DNA of 64,000 nucleotides from Advenella incenata (lineage in GTDB: Bacteria; Pseudomonadota; Gammaproteobacteria; Burkholderiales; Burkholderiaceae_B). The translations under genes and the position numbers were made by a program. The stretch spans positions 434,001 through 498,000 of the forward strand of contig NZ_SHKO01000003.1 of assembly GCF_004217095.1 (NCBI RefSeq), given 5' to 3'. Position 1 is the stretch's first letter; the number at the start of each line of letters is the position of its first letter. The notes beneath the pieces were generated by a model. The model worked only from the letters and a program-made list of their open reading frames with translations, was not told the DNA's origin and made no database searches. Shown in pieces: positions 47,630-57,503 of this stretch.

Positions 47630-48542
47630 GTGAGTTCCGGGGAAATTGGGTGACAATCAGACTCAAGATGAATACGCCGGCAAGAATAAGCACGGCGATC
47701 GCACTGCCGTATCCCCAATATGAAAAATTGAAGGCTTGGGTGAATCCGTAATAGTTGCTCACTTCGGTGACATTGCCGGGGCCGCCGTCAGTCAGGATAT
47801 AGATCAGCGGGAAAGCCTTGAAACTGTCTATCAGGCGGAACAGTCCGCAAACGACAAGCACGGGCCGGATATGCGGCAACACAATGTACCTCAGAACCTG
47901 TAGCCGGCTTGCTCCGTCCATTCTTGCCGCCTCCACGGGATCGGCCGGCAGCATATGCAGCGACGCCAGTATCATCAGAAGCGTAAATGGAAACCACTGC
48001 CAGGTGTCTGCAACCGCAATCGCCCATAACGCGGTATGTGGGTTGGTCGTGAGCGCCTCCAGCGTCAATCCCGAAAACTCAAGCAGCCGGTGCATGGGGC
48101 TGATGTCAGGCGAGTAGATGATCTTCCATATCAACGCCACCACCACAGGTGGAATCAGCATGGGAATCAAAAAGACGCTGCGTGCATACTGCAGAACGGA
48201 CGACTTTCCGTTAAGTAGCAAGGCCAGGCCTGTGCCTGCCGTCAGTTGCATGGCAACCGTAAGGAGCGAGAGCTTGCACTGGGTGATGGCGGAGCCAAGA
48301 AACCGTTCGTCCTGCATAAGCTGGCGGAAATTGACCAGCGGATCGGAAAAATTGAATGAGGTTGCCGGATTCACCAGACTAAGAGGCGTCAGGCTGGTCG
48401 CGAAAAGCGCTACAGCAGGCGCCAGTGTAATCACCAGAAGCACAGCCAGGGCGGGCAGCAGGCCCAACATGAAGGACCTGTTGCGAGACTGCTCCCACGA
48501 AACCGGCTGGCAGGAGGCGTTGGCACGCATGGTCGATCTCAT
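47607..48542 (-). CDS. ABC transporter permease (MalF/UgpA type)
   Basis: 311 residues, six or more transmembrane helices and an EAA motif (EAARMDGASRLQVLRYIVLPHIRPV). The start overlaps the stop of the binding-protein gene by four bases. Pairs with the MalG-type permease to form the channel. Substrate not decided by sequence. Confidence 0.9.
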   Translation of the reverse strand: MRSTMRANASCQPVSWEQSRNRSFMLGLLPALAVLLVITLAPAVALFATSLTPLSLVNPATSFNFSDPLVNFRQLMQDERFLGSAITQCKLSLLTVAMQLTAGTGLALLLNGKSSVLQYARSVFLIPMLIPPVVVALIWKIIYSPDISPMHRLLEFSGLTLEALTTNPHTALWAIAVADTWQWFPFTLLMILASLHMLPADPVEAARMDGASRLQVLRYIVLPHIRPVLVVCGLFRLIDSFKAFPLIYILTDGGPGNVTEVSNYYGFTQAFNFSYWGYGSAIAVLILAGVFILSLIVTQFPRNSHDPIKNT

Positions 48543-49894
48543 GACAGTTTGATACCCGAGCGGCGCAACTGGGCCACCGCTTGAGTCTGGGCCTGTTCCA
48601 GCGCCTGCTTTGCAGACAACTGACCAGTGACAACCAAAGGAATCACTTTGTTGATCTGTTGATCGATCTGGGGATAGACCGAAACGGTGCGATATTTCAT
48701 ATGGCCGCTGGCGGACGCCATGTCAATGCTCTCGAGCGCCAGTTGTGCCAAATCCGAACCATTAATCAGCTGGCGTTTGCGAAACGCCTCCGACTTGATA
48801 TCCGACAAGCGCGCAGGTGAGCCATAGCCGGCGGCAACGGCTTTGGCTGTTGTCTCTTTTGACAGGGCCCATTGGATGAATGTCCAGGCAGCCTCTTTGT
48901 TTTTGGAACCTGCCGGAATCCCCAGGCCATGTACGCTGGTGCCGGGAAAGCGTCCAGCCGGCCCTTTGGGCGTCAATCCGAACTTGACTGTGTGCAAGGT
49001 ACGGCTTGATTTCGGATCACCCAGTTGTGCCAGGTAAAGTTGCCCATGATCTGAAAAATTGACCCGTCCCTGCTTGAGCGCCTGCGTCACCTGGTCAGGC
49101 GTATAGCTCAGGGCGCCATTTGGGCCGAACTCGCGGATCAGGCCCGCATAGTATTCGACCGCGGCGACCGCCTCCGGGGTGTTCAGCGTTGGCATCAGAT
49201 CGTCGGGTACCTGGCGGAAAATGTCAGCGCCGAAAGCGTGCAGATAAGGAACAAAAGACCAACCGTAATGATTGTCCGCTACAAAGCCGGCCACTTTGTC
49301 TTTTTTGTTTACCGCGCGCAGCACCTTGACCAGGTCATCGGTGGTGTCTGGAAAATCAAGGCCCGCCTCCTGTACCAGGTCGAATCTTGAAGACACGTGC
49401 AGCAGCGCTTCCGATGTCCAGGGTACGCCGTATAGCTTGCCGTCCCTGCCGGTTTCTGCTTCGCGCGCGCCTTTCACAAAATCATTGATATCCCATCCGG
49501 CGGGCGTGCGATTGGGATCGGCGATGTACTCGTCAAGCGGGGTCAGCCAGCCCGAATTAATCCATCTGCTGGAGTAGATGAATGTCACGTTAACAACATC
49601 ATAGGCCGCGCCTTTCGTTGAAAGTTCCAGATCGGTGCGCTGGTTATAGACCGGAAAGGACGGCGTGTCAAAATTGACCCGGGCGCCGGTCAGCGACTCG
49701 AACTCGCCAATCCACTGGCGTAAGAGAACGGGGTATGCTGCACTGAACGTGGATACATTCAGGGTGATGCCGTCCAGCGGTTTTTTGCCGGATGCGATGG
49801 CCCAGGGTGGCAAGGCCACAGAGAGTCCGGCCGCGGCCATCGTACGCAACGCGTGGCGTCTGGTTTGGCGGTATTTATTGGATCCGTCGTTCAT
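48539..49894 (-). CDS. ABC transporter extracellular solute-binding protein (family 1)
   Basis: 451-residue periplasmic binding protein with a twin-arginine-like signal (RRHALRTMAAAGLSVALPP), so export in folded form by Tat is likely. The mature part has the family 1 pattern: WIGEFESLTGARVNFD, YDVVNVTFIYSSRWINSGWLTPLDEY in two parts, and GLGIPAGSKNKEAAWTFIQW. Family 1 proteins bind sugars, polyols or glycerol phosphates, but the first gene of the operon is a TauD-type dioxygenase, which points to an unusual ligand. Confidence 0.9.
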   Translation of the reverse strand: MNDGSNKYRQTRRHALRTMAAAGLSVALPPWAIASGKKPLDGITLNVSTFSAAYPVLLRQWIGEFESLTGARVNFDTPSFPVYNQRTDLELSTKGAAYDVVNVTFIYSSRWINSGWLTPLDEYIADPNRTPAGWDINDFVKGAREAETGRDGKLYGVPWTSEALLHVSSRFDLVQEAGLDFPDTTDDLVKVLRAVNKKDKVAGFVADNHYGWSFVPYLHAFGADIFRQVPDDLMPTLNTPEAVAAVEYYAGLIREFGPNGALSYTPDQVTQALKQGRVNFSDHGQLYLAQLGDPKSSRTLHTVKFGLTPKGPAGRFPGTSVHGLGIPAGSKNKEAAWTFIQWALSKETTAKAVAAGYGSPARLSDIKSEAFRKRQLINGSDLAQLALESIDMASASGHMKYRTVSVYPQIDQQINKVIPLVVTGQLSAKQALEQAQTQAVAQLRRSGIKLS

Positions 49895-49909
49895 GGTCGC
49901 TCACTTGGT

Positions 49910-50893
49910 TCAGAACGTCAGGGCCGGCTCAGTAGCCGATCCGGTCGCGACAGCGTCGCTGGTGAGCGCTGCATGCGCACTGTCCTGTGGCGCGGTTTTT
50001 GTGCGGCTGCGTTGCCCCTGGGTCGATATCGCAGGACCGCCCTGGACCGTCACGCGTCGTACAACCCTGGGCTGATCTCCGTAGTCGTTGACTGCATAAT
50101 GCTGCGTGGCGCGGTTATCCCACATGGCAACGTCGTCTTGCCGCCATTGCCAGCGCACGGTATTGTCCAGCCGCGTGACGCGGCTTTGCAGCAAGTCAAA
50201 TACGCGGGCCGATTCACTGGTTGAAAAGTTTTTCAGCGATTTGATGAAATGGCCCAGAAGCAGGGCGCGCTCTCCGGTGACCGGGTGAACATGGACGACC
50301 GGATGTTCGGCTTCGTACAGATCAGAAATAAACACCTTCTTGTGGTGTTCAAGTCTTGCCTTATCCAACTCCTGACGGTCTTTGGCATAGTCGTAATCGT
50401 TACTGTGAACGGCCCATAGCTGTTCGGCGAGCGCCTGCAGTTCGGGCGGCAATCTGTCATAAGCGCGTGCAGTATTGGCCCAAACCGTGTCGCCGCCGTA
50501 TGCGGGAACCGTAACGGCGCGCAAAATGCCGATTTTAGGGTAGTGTGCCTTGAACGTGACGTCCGTATGCCAGGAGTCGGCGCGGCCGCCGCCCTTGGAG
50601 GCATCTAGCTCGAACAGGCGGGTTCCTTGCCGGGAGGGGACGGTCGGATGCGCTTCGGTTATGCCAAAGCGCGCGCCAAACGCCTGGTGGATACCATCGT
50701 CCAAATGCGTCTGCCCTCGGAAAAAAATCACCTTGTGCGTGAGTAAAGCCCGCTCGATATCGTCAATGACGCTTTGCTGCAGATCGCCCGAGATGCGCAG
50801 CCCTTCTATTTCGGCACCGATATGGCCGGCAACCCGCAGCAAGTTGAACGATGAGTAGGGTGCTTCAACGTTTTGTGTCTGACTGTAGCTCAT
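49910..50893 (-). CDS. TauD/TfdA family 2-oxoglutarate-dependent dioxygenase
   Basis: 327-residue non-heme iron oxygenase. Iron ligands: H109 and D111 in SWHTDVTF and H265 in QHYAVNDY; the 2-oxoglutarate Arg is probably in PRVVRRV (about 276-280). Relatives release sulfite or sulfate from taurine, alkyl sulfates, or open phenoxy herbicides. A ~45-residue Ser/Thr/Ala-rich C-terminal tail (after 283) is extra. First gene of the operon, 15 bp before the binding-protein gene, with GGGAG before its ATG. It probably attacks the compound imported by that ABC system. Confidence 0.89.
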   Translation of the reverse strand: MSYSQTQNVEAPYSSFNLLRVAGHIGAEIEGLRISGDLQQSVIDDIERALLTHKVIFFRGQTHLDDGIHQAFGARFGITEAHPTVPSRQGTRLFELDASKGGGRADSWHTDVTFKAHYPKIGILRAVTVPAYGGDTVWANTARAYDRLPPELQALAEQLWAVHSNDYDYAKDRQELDKARLEHHKKVFISDLYEAEHPVVHVHPVTGERALLLGHFIKSLKNFSTSESARVFDLLQSRVTRLDNTVRWQWRQDDVAMWDNRATQHYAVNDYGDQPRVVRRVTVQGGPAISTQGQRSRTKTAPQDSAHAALTSDAVATGSATEPALTF

Positions 50894-51139
50894 GTTTATT
50901 CTCCCAAGAATCTGACGATGTTAAGCAAGGTATCGTCCCGAGGGAAATAAAAGATAAGCATGATTTAATTGCTCCGGGGGAAATATACTTATCCGTTTAG
51001 CGATCCGGTTGCGGCGCCGGCTGTGGATAATCGGGTATCAACCTATTGCGTTTGTGATTGATAACCGATGCTGCGTGCAACGGCGCTTATGATATTCTTT
51101 TGTGTCCGGAACAAACCCATAACCGTGAGCACAAGGCAC

Positions 51140-51565
51140 ATGCAGATTCAATTTAGACAGTTTCATCCCGATGATACCGAACAGACGGTGGCGCTATGGC
51201 AGGCCTGTGGCCTGACCCGGCCCTGGAACGATCCGCATAAGGATATCGAGCGCAAGCTGCAGCAGGAGCCCGAGCTGTTTATTGTGGCCGAGCGGGACGG
51301 GCTGCTTTTGGGTTCCGTGATGGCCGGCTATGACGGGCACCGCGGCTGGATTTATTATCTTTCCGTGTTGCCGCAGTATCAGTCGCAAGGTCTGGGCAAA
51401 AAATTGGTGCAGCAGGCAGAGCAAAGGCTGCGCAGCAAAGGTTGTCCGAAAATCCAGCTCATGATCAGACTCGACAACAGCAGCGTGCAGGATTTCTATC
51501 GCGCGTTGGGTTACGAGCAGGCAGAGGTTGTGGTGTTGGGCAAGCGGCTGATAGAAGATGCGTAA
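51140..51565 (+). CDS. GNAT family acetyltransferase (YpeA-like)
   Basis: 141 residues from the ATG at 51140 (AAGG upstream); the longer frame from 51068 has no ribosome binding site. GNAT motif A is seen in WIYYLSVLPQYQSQGLGKKLVQQAEQRL (acetyl-CoA loop Q-x2-G-x-G/A as QSQGLGKK). N-terminal QFRQFHPDDTEQTVALWQACGL and C-terminal YRALGYEQAEVVVLGKRL match E. coli YpeA. Substrate unknown. Confidence 0.88.
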   Translation: MQIQFRQFHPDDTEQTVALWQACGLTRPWNDPHKDIERKLQQEPELFIVAERDGLLLGSVMAGYDGHRGWIYYLSVLPQYQSQGLGKKLVQQAEQRLRSKGCPKIQLMIRLDNSSVQDFYRALGYEQAEVVVLGKRLIEDA

Positions 51566-51822
51566 AGAAGAAGAGAGATAAGAGAGAGATGTAAAGAAGA
51601 TGTGTGCAACGAGAATGAGTAATTACAGTCGTGATTGCGGCACAGGGCACACTCTGAAGATGAATGCTGCCAGGTGCGAAGCGCAACTTCGTATGAGCAC
51701 CGCTGGGAGGTTTGCAGTCACTGCTTGGGTAAAAATGCAGTGAACTTATAGTAGTAGGTAACGCTGTAAATGCCCAGGCTGAACAAAACGCGCTCAGCCT
51801 GGGCCGGATACGTGGTAACGAC

Positions 51823-52794
51823 CTATGACCGACCCTTATCTTCCGATGCTTCGGAGGTCGCATCACCGTTCTTGAAGCGCTGGTACAGGGTTGCGACCAG
51901 TGGTCCGGTAATGTTGTGCCAGACGCTGAAAATCGCGCTTGGCACAGCGGCTGCCGGTGAGAAGTGGGCCGTCGCCAGTGCGGCGCCCAGGCCGGAGTTT
52001 TGCATACCCACTTCAATAGACAGCGTCTTGCGCTGTGCGACGCTCAGGCCAGACAATTTTGCCAACCAGTATCCCAGTAGCAGACCCAGACCGTTATGCA
52101 GGATAACGACGGCAAAAATCTCCAGGCCGCTGCTGGCAATTTTTTCCTGGTTGCCGGCGACCACAGCCGCAACAATGGCGACAATGGCCACAACCGAGAC
52201 CAGGGGCAGCGCAGCCACGCCGGCCTGCACTTTTTCCTTGAGCACCATTTGGGCAATCAGCCCCAGCCCGATAGGCAGAATCACCACTTGCACGATTGAC
52301 CAGAACATGGCAGCAGCACTCACGTCCAGCCACTGGCTGGCCATGAGATAGATCAGCCCCGGTGTGACGATCGGCGCCAACAAGGTGGTGACAGAAGTAA
52401 TCGCCACGGATAGGGCGACATCGCCGCGTGCCAAAAACGTCATGACGTTCGAAGCGGTGCCGCCCGGGCAGCAACCGACCAGGATCACACCAACGGCCAC
52501 TTCAGGACTCAGGTTCAGGCCGGTGGCCAGCAGCCAGGCCAGTCCCGGCATGATAATGAATTGTCCAAGTACGCCAATGGCCACTGTACCAGGGCGCTTG
52601 AACACCTCGGCAAAGTCGTTTTTGGAAATCGTCAGGCCCATGCCGAACATGATGATGCCGAGCAGGGGAACAATATATTTACCTAGCCAGGCGTAGCTGG
52701 CAGGGTTGAAAAAAGCCAGTATTGCAAACAGCAATACCCATATGACAAATGTCTTGCCAACGAATTGGCTCAGGCGGGCGATGGCCTGCATCAT
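51823..52794 (-). CDS. Bile acid:sodium symporter family transporter
   Basis: 323-residue inner-membrane protein with about ten helices; sequence family of BASS transporters, which in bacteria move organic anions such as pantoate-type acids or pyruvate with sodium. Marks: FGMGLTISKNDFAEVFKRP, GCCPGGTASNVMTFLARGDVALS, and VGMQNSGLGAALA. The ATG at 52794 has AAGGA upstream; a longer frame from 52911 is unlikely to be used. Single gene; substrate unknown. Confidence 0.9.
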   Translation of the reverse strand: MMQAIARLSQFVGKTFVIWVLLFAILAFFNPASYAWLGKYIVPLLGIIMFGMGLTISKNDFAEVFKRPGTVAIGVLGQFIIMPGLAWLLATGLNLSPEVAVGVILVGCCPGGTASNVMTFLARGDVALSVAITSVTTLLAPIVTPGLIYLMASQWLDVSAAAMFWSIVQVVILPIGLGLIAQMVLKEKVQAGVAALPLVSVVAIVAIVAAVVAGNQEKIASSGLEIFAVVILHNGLGLLLGYWLAKLSGLSVAQRKTLSIEVGMQNSGLGAALATAHFSPAAAVPSAIFSVWHNITGPLVATLYQRFKNGDATSEASEDKGRS

Positions 52795-52970
52795 GAATAG
52801 TCCTTGAGATAATGATCGTGCGGCATCGGTCGCGGCATCACATTCGCTGAAGGTGCGCGTCACCAGCCAGTCACGGCAAAGCAGTGTAAGAATAATATAG
52901 GGGTGTGCCACCGACGGCAGGCTCGATAGGTTGGTAAACCCAGGACCAGTTTTGTAGCGCAGATCATGCG

Positions 52971-53003
52971 CAAAACAAAGACACCGGCCTTAGGGGCCGG
53001 TGT
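52971..53003 (-). terminator. Terminator of the sigma-54 regulator gene
   Basis: ACACCGGCC-5 nt-GGCCGGTGT, perfect 9-bp stem, followed on the minus strand by CTTTGTTTTG. It lies 30 bp past the regulator stop. Confidence 0.82.
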
Positions 53004-53033
53004 CGCGGTGCGGTAAATTGATTGTACCGCTTT

Positions 53034-55067
53034 TCAGATGGTGGTGGGGTTACCCTGGGTTGACAGGGTAATGTTATGCCGGTGCAGTTTGCGATACAGC
53101 GTATTGCGGCTGACACCCAGCGTTCGCGCCACATCGCTGATATTCCAGCGATGGGTCTCCAGCAGCTGGATCAGGGTAATTCTTTCACTTTCCTGCAAAG
53201 GGTTAACGGGTTCGTGTTCGTCGCTTACAGCCATGCAGTCTGTCAGCCCAATTGGCGCGGCGCTATTGCCGGCCGGTTGTGCATGCAGATCGGCCAGCGG
53301 CCCTGGCAAATGCTCCAGGCCAATGGTCGTGCCTTCGGCCAGGACTGCCATGGTGCGCAACACATGACGCATCTGCCGCAAATTGCCAGGCCAGGCGTAC
53401 TGCATAAGCGTCTTTAGCACCTGCTCATTGAGCACGATTGGTTTGCCTGCTTCTTCCTGAAGCATGGCCTCGATAAGCTGGCGTTTATCCTGGCGCTCAC
53501 GCAGTGGTGGCAAGCGTATTTCTACCCCGTTGAGTCGGTAGTACAAGTCTTCCCTGAATTGGCCCTTGGCTACCAGATCTGTCAGATTCCGGTGGCTGGC
53601 GCTGATCAGTTGAATATCCACATCGACCGATGCGTCTGCACCGAGCGGCGTGACCTTGCGTTCATCGAGTACGCGCAGCAAGCGCGCCTGCAGCGCCAAA
53701 GGCATATCGCCAATTTCGTCAAGCAAAAGCGTGCCGCCGTGGGCTTGCAGTATTTTACCGCTGCGGCCCTGGCGCTGAGCGCCGGTAAAAGCGCCTGCGC
53801 GGTAACCGAACAACTCGCTTTCAATCAGGCTTTCGGGAAGGGATGCGCAGTTTACTGCAACGAAGGGGCCATCGCGACGGGGACTGCGCTCGTGAACGGC
53901 GCGGGCGAGCACTTCCTTGCCGGATCCAGTCTCGCCATATAGCAGAACCGGAACCCCCTTGCTGACGACGCGTTGAGCCAGTTCGAATTGTTCGCGCAAG
54001 ACGGGGTCGCCAAGTTCGACGCAGGCGATGCCGCCAGGTTTGCTGATTCTGGCAGGTAGGCCGGTCGCTTCTGACACTTTGTCCTGTGCTGGCATGGCTG
54101 ATGCTTTAGACAACGCGCCGTGAAACGACAAATGCGTGGAGCCGGCAGCAGGCAACTGGGCGACGGCAAAAAAACGGCTGGAGGCGCCGGCCCGATAGAT
54201 CGGCACCGGGTGAAACGAGCTTTGCATACTGCGTTGCAAAAGTGATTCAAGCGTTAGCTGGAAAATTTCATCGAAGCGGTAACGTCGCAGCGCCTGCATG
54301 TCGGGAAAGCCCAACTGGAACAGCGCACTCTGGTTGGCTGCAACAATGGTGCCGTCCTCCTCGACCATCAGCTTGCCGTCGTGCACGGTATTGATGCTTT
54401 CGGGCCGGCTGTGAAAATGAACCGGATGCGCATGCTTGCAATTGACGGTAAGCAGGCGGTTTTCGATCATGCGTGCGGTCATGCCGATCAGCACCAATGA
54501 ATGCTGCTGGAGTAGCGACGAGCGGCTGGTCACGTCCAGTACTGCAATCATTTTTCCAGTTTGATCCATGACCGGGACTGCGGAACAGGTAAGCAGAATA
54601 TGCTTGTATAAAAAGTGGTCGGTCTGACGGATGGCAATGGGTTCGCCAACGACCAGGCAGGTGCCCATCCCGTTTGTGCCTACTTCCTCTTCACTCCAGA
54701 TTGCCCCCAGGCGCAGGCCCAGTCCGGAAAGGTCACTTTCCAGATGATCGGCTGCCACCATGTGCAGAATACAACCGTCGGTGTCCACGAGAACAACGGC
54801 CAGTTCCGGATCAGCCAGTTGCTGATACAGAATATTCATTTCGTGTTTGGCTTCAGTAATCAGGACCCGCTTCTGTTCCGAGCGTGCGGTCCGCTCGGGG
54901 TGGGTCAGAACGGGAGGCAGGCGCCGGCTTTCCGGGTCCAGGCCATAATCGTTGACACAGCGTCCCCAGGAACTGGCGACTGCCGGATCAATGTCGGGAA
55001 CCATCACGCCGCGATGCACGATCTGGTTAATCCGCTCAATGTGGTTGCTGACCTCCAACGAGTACAT
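53034..55067 (-). CDS. Sigma-54-dependent transcriptional activator (AcoR-like)
   Basis: 677 residues. N-terminal GAF-type sensor region (about 60-220, SEEEVGTNGMGTCLV), a PAS-like segment (about 225-330), the AAA+ domain with Walker A GETGSGKE, the sigma-54 contact loop GAFTGA, Walker B LLLDEIGD, and a C-terminal Fis-type helix-turn-helix (ISDVARTLGVSRNTLYRKL). I chose the ATG at 55067 because AGGAGG stands just upstream. AcoR-type activators control acetoin or alcohol catabolism; its place next to pqqE suggests control of PQQ or PQQ-dependent alcohol oxidation. No -24/-12 promoter was identified upstream of pqqA. Confidence 0.92.
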   Translation of the reverse strand: MYSLEVSNHIERINQIVHRGVMVPDIDPAVASSWGRCVNDYGLDPESRRLPPVLTHPERTARSEQKRVLITEAKHEMNILYQQLADPELAVVLVDTDGCILHMVAADHLESDLSGLGLRLGAIWSEEEVGTNGMGTCLVVGEPIAIRQTDHFLYKHILLTCSAVPVMDQTGKMIAVLDVTSRSSLLQQHSLVLIGMTARMIENRLLTVNCKHAHPVHFHSRPESINTVHDGKLMVEEDGTIVAANQSALFQLGFPDMQALRRYRFDEIFQLTLESLLQRSMQSSFHPVPIYRAGASSRFFAVAQLPAAGSTHLSFHGALSKASAMPAQDKVSEATGLPARISKPGGIACVELGDPVLREQFELAQRVVSKGVPVLLYGETGSGKEVLARAVHERSPRRDGPFVAVNCASLPESLIESELFGYRAGAFTGAQRQGRSGKILQAHGGTLLLDEIGDMPLALQARLLRVLDERKVTPLGADASVDVDIQLISASHRNLTDLVAKGQFREDLYYRLNGVEIRLPPLRERQDKRQLIEAMLQEEAGKPIVLNEQVLKTLMQYAWPGNLRQMRHVLRTMAVLAEGTTIGLEHLPGPLADLHAQPAGNSAAPIGLTDCMAVSDEHEPVNPLQESERITLIQLLETHRWNISDVARTLGVSRNTLYRKLHRHNITLSTQGNPTTI

Positions 55068-55289
55068 GTCTCCTCCTGCTATGTACATCAGCGCTTGTCC
55101 TTTCGGTGGCTGATGCCGATTTTGTAATCTGTCTCGGTGCTTGTATGCGGGCTGTATGCCCGCTGCATATTGATGTCGTCTGCGCAACATTAAACTGCAA
55201 AAATAACGATAACCCGCTAGTGGCTGGGGAACCTGTTTATGCTCACCCAATTGTATATCACATGATATGTCATGCGTGTCTCGTTTTCC

Positions 55290-56480
55290 CTATAAAGACG
55301 ACATTTTGTCTTCGCTTGCCAGGGCGCTGGTAGCCGAGTCGGCAGCCAGCCGGCGCGAGTTGGCGTCGTTGCGGAACACCAGTGGCTTTTCCTGCACAAC
55401 GGCTGTCGGCTGGCGTCCGATCATATCTGTAATAACATGGTGATAGGGGGATTTGTCGCAAACCGGATCGGCGTTGGCGGCATTGCCGGTTAGTGCCAGC
55501 GCCTGGCAGCGGCAGCCACCGAAATCACGCTCTTTTTCCGGGCAGGTGCGACAAGGCTCCTGCATCCAGTCATCACCACGGAACTTGTTGAATGCATCAC
55601 TGTGGTACCAGATATCATGGATAGTGCTTTCGGTCACTTGCGGAAACTGCAGACCCGGAATGGTTTTTGCCGCGTGACAGGGCAGGGCGCTGCCATCGGC
55701 GGAAACGGCCAGGAAAACAGATCCCCAGCCGTTCATACAGGCTTTGGGACGTTTTTCAAAATAATCCGGCACGACAAACAGAATGCGCATCCGGTTGCCG
55801 ATTTTTTCGCGATAGCGCGCTACAGCGGCTTCGGCGCGCTGCAACTGCGCACGGTCAGGCAACAATTGTTCGCGATTGATCAGGCCCCAGCCGTAATACT
55901 GTGTGTTGGCCAGTTCCAGGTATTCCACGCCCATCTTGTCGGCCATCTCGATAATGCGCTCGATATGGTCCAGGTTATAGCGATGCAGGACCACGTTCAG
56001 CACCATGGGATATTCGAATTCCCGAATCATGGCGGCAACGCGCGATTTCAAATCAAAGGTTTTGGTGTGCGTCAGGAAATCGTTCATTTCCCGAGTCGAG
56101 TCCTGGAAGGACAATTGGATATGATCGAGCCCGGCCTCTCGCAGGGCGGCAAGCCGTTCGCGCTTTAAGCCAACGCCGGAGGTAATAAGATTGGTATAGA
56201 AACCCAGCTGGCGACCCTCTGCCACAAGTACTTCCAGGTCATCGCGCAGCAAAGGCTCTCCGCCGGAAAACCCCAACTGTGCCGCGCCCATTTCCCGTGC
56301 CTGGCGCATGACGCTGATCCACTGGTCGGTACTGAGCTCGTTCAGGTTGCTGGCATAATCCACCGGGTTATAGCAGAACACGCAGTGCAACGGGCAGCGA
56401 TAGGTCAGTTCGGCCAGCAACCATAGCGGTGGCGCAATGGTCGGTTTCTGCGTTTGCTCAACGGCTTGGGGCATATCCAT
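55290..56480 (-). CDS. pqqE: PQQ biosynthesis radical SAM protein PqqE
   Basis: 396 residues. Radical SAM enzyme that links Glu and Tyr side chains of PqqA. The cluster motif CPLHCVFCYNP (CX3CX2C) is near residue 30, GGEPLLRDD follows, and auxiliary-cluster cysteines are in the C-terminal SPASM domain (ACMNGWGS, CHAAKTIPG, EPCRTCPEKERDFGGCRC). Last gene of the pqqABCDE operon. Confidence 0.96.
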   Translation of the reverse strand: MDMPQAVEQTQKPTIAPPLWLLAELTYRCPLHCVFCYNPVDYASNLNELSTDQWISVMRQAREMGAAQLGFSGGEPLLRDDLEVLVAEGRQLGFYTNLITSGVGLKRERLAALREAGLDHIQLSFQDSTREMNDFLTHTKTFDLKSRVAAMIREFEYPMVLNVVLHRYNLDHIERIIEMADKMGVEYLELANTQYYGWGLINREQLLPDRAQLQRAEAAVARYREKIGNRMRILFVVPDYFEKRPKACMNGWGSVFLAVSADGSALPCHAAKTIPGLQFPQVTESTIHDIWYHSDAFNKFRGDDWMQEPCRTCPEKERDFGGCRCQALALTGNAANADPVCDKSPYHHVITDMIGRQPTAVVQEKPLVFRNDANSRRLAADSATSALASEDKMSSL

Positions 56481-56488
56481 GGTGACCT

Positions 56489-56752
56489 CTATTTGATCCA
56501 GCCACGCTCCTGTGCAGCCTGCAGAAATGATTCAACATCCTTCTGCAATCCTGTCGTGGCAAAGCTTTGTTCCAGATCGGCAACAATCTGGGCAATATTG
56601 CGATCGCCATCACAGCGACGCAGAATTTCGGCGGCGCTGTCATTCAGCTTGACCATGCCTTCCGGATACAGCAGGACATAGGCATTTTGCGCTTTTTCGT
56701 ACTGCAGCCGGAACAGGCGCGATAACAGGGGCTTTTCGGGCAAGTCAGGCAT
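56489..56752 (-). CDS. pqqD: PqqA-binding chaperone PqqD
   Basis: 87 residues. PqqD presents the PqqA peptide to PqqE. It has the PqqD pattern: [36 protein letters not shown] in pieces ([19 protein letters not shown]) and [11 protein letters not shown] at the end. The ATG at 56752 overlaps pqqC by eight bases, fitting translational coupling. pqqE follows eight bases after its stop. Confidence 0.94.
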   Translation of the reverse strand: MPDLPEKPLLSRLFRLQYEKAQNAYVLLYPEGMVKLNDSAAEILRRCDGDRNIAQIVADLEQSFATTGLQKDVESFLQAAQERGWIK

Positions 56753-57503
56753 GAGTGGTCTCGCTGTGGTGCTGGCAGGCTTTTTCAATAGCATCAAGCA
56801 TGGACCATAGAATGTCCAGTTTGAATTGCAGTATTTCCAGTGCTCGCGCCTGCTGCTGGCGGGTGGTGAAATAATCGAGCGTAACCTGCAGCCCGTGTTC
56901 GACATCCCTTTCTGCCAAAGAGATCCGGCTGCGGAAATATTCCAGTCCGCCGGCTTCGATCCACTGATAATGGCCGGGCCAGTTTGCCAGCCGGTCTTTA
57001 TGGATTTTCGGTGCAAACATTTCGGTCAGCGATGAACACACCGCTTCCTGCCAGGGCGCCTGGCGCGCAAAATTGACATAGGCATCCACGGCAAAACGCA
57101 CGCCGGGCGCAACCAGCTTCAGAGACCACAAATCCTCGCGGCTGATGCCCACTGCCTGGCCCAGACGCGTCCAGGCCTCAATGCCGCCCTCGTTGTCGCC
57201 AAAGCCATCATGGTCCAGCATGCGCAGGATCCAGCGACGGCGGGTTTCCCGATCGGGGCAGTTTGACATGACCGCAGCATCTTTGAGTGGGATGTTAATC
57301 TGGTAATAGAAGCGGTTGGCAACCCAGCAACGGATATCATCCTGGCTCAACTGTCCGCTGTTCATCCTGACATTGAAGGGATGGTGAATGTGGTAGCTGG
57401 CGCCCTTGGCGCGCAGCTGGCGTTCAAATTCAGCCCGGTCCCAGGCTTGGGGGTCGGTTTGCTTCTGGTTATACCCAGCGAGATTCGAAAGAACGATACT
57501 CAC
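56745..57503 (-). CDS. pqqC: Pyrroloquinoline-quinone synthase PqqC
   Basis: 252-residue cofactorless oxidase that closes the ring and performs the last eight-electron oxidation to PQQ. All-helical; blocks [38 protein letters not shown] and [17 protein letters not shown] carry the expected active-site His, Tyr and Arg. The GTG at 57503 has GGAGAT upstream and overlaps the pqqB stop. Confidence 0.96.
   Translation of the reverse strand: MSIVLSNLAGYNQKQTDPQAWDRAEFERQLRAKGASYHIHHPFNVRMNSGQLSQDDIRCWVANRFYYQINIPLKDAAVMSNCPDRETRRRWILRMLDHDGFGDNEGGIEAWTRLGQAVGISREDLWSLKLVAPGVRFAVDAYVNFARQAPWQEAVCSSLTEMFAPKIHKDRLANWPGHYQWIEAGGLEYFRSRISLAERDVEHGLQVTLDYFTTRQQQARALEILQFKLDILWSMLDAIEKACQHHSETTHA

Noticed and set aside
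51022-51030. Perfect DnaA box TGTGGATAA
   Set aside because: A single isolated match is expected by chance in 64 kb.
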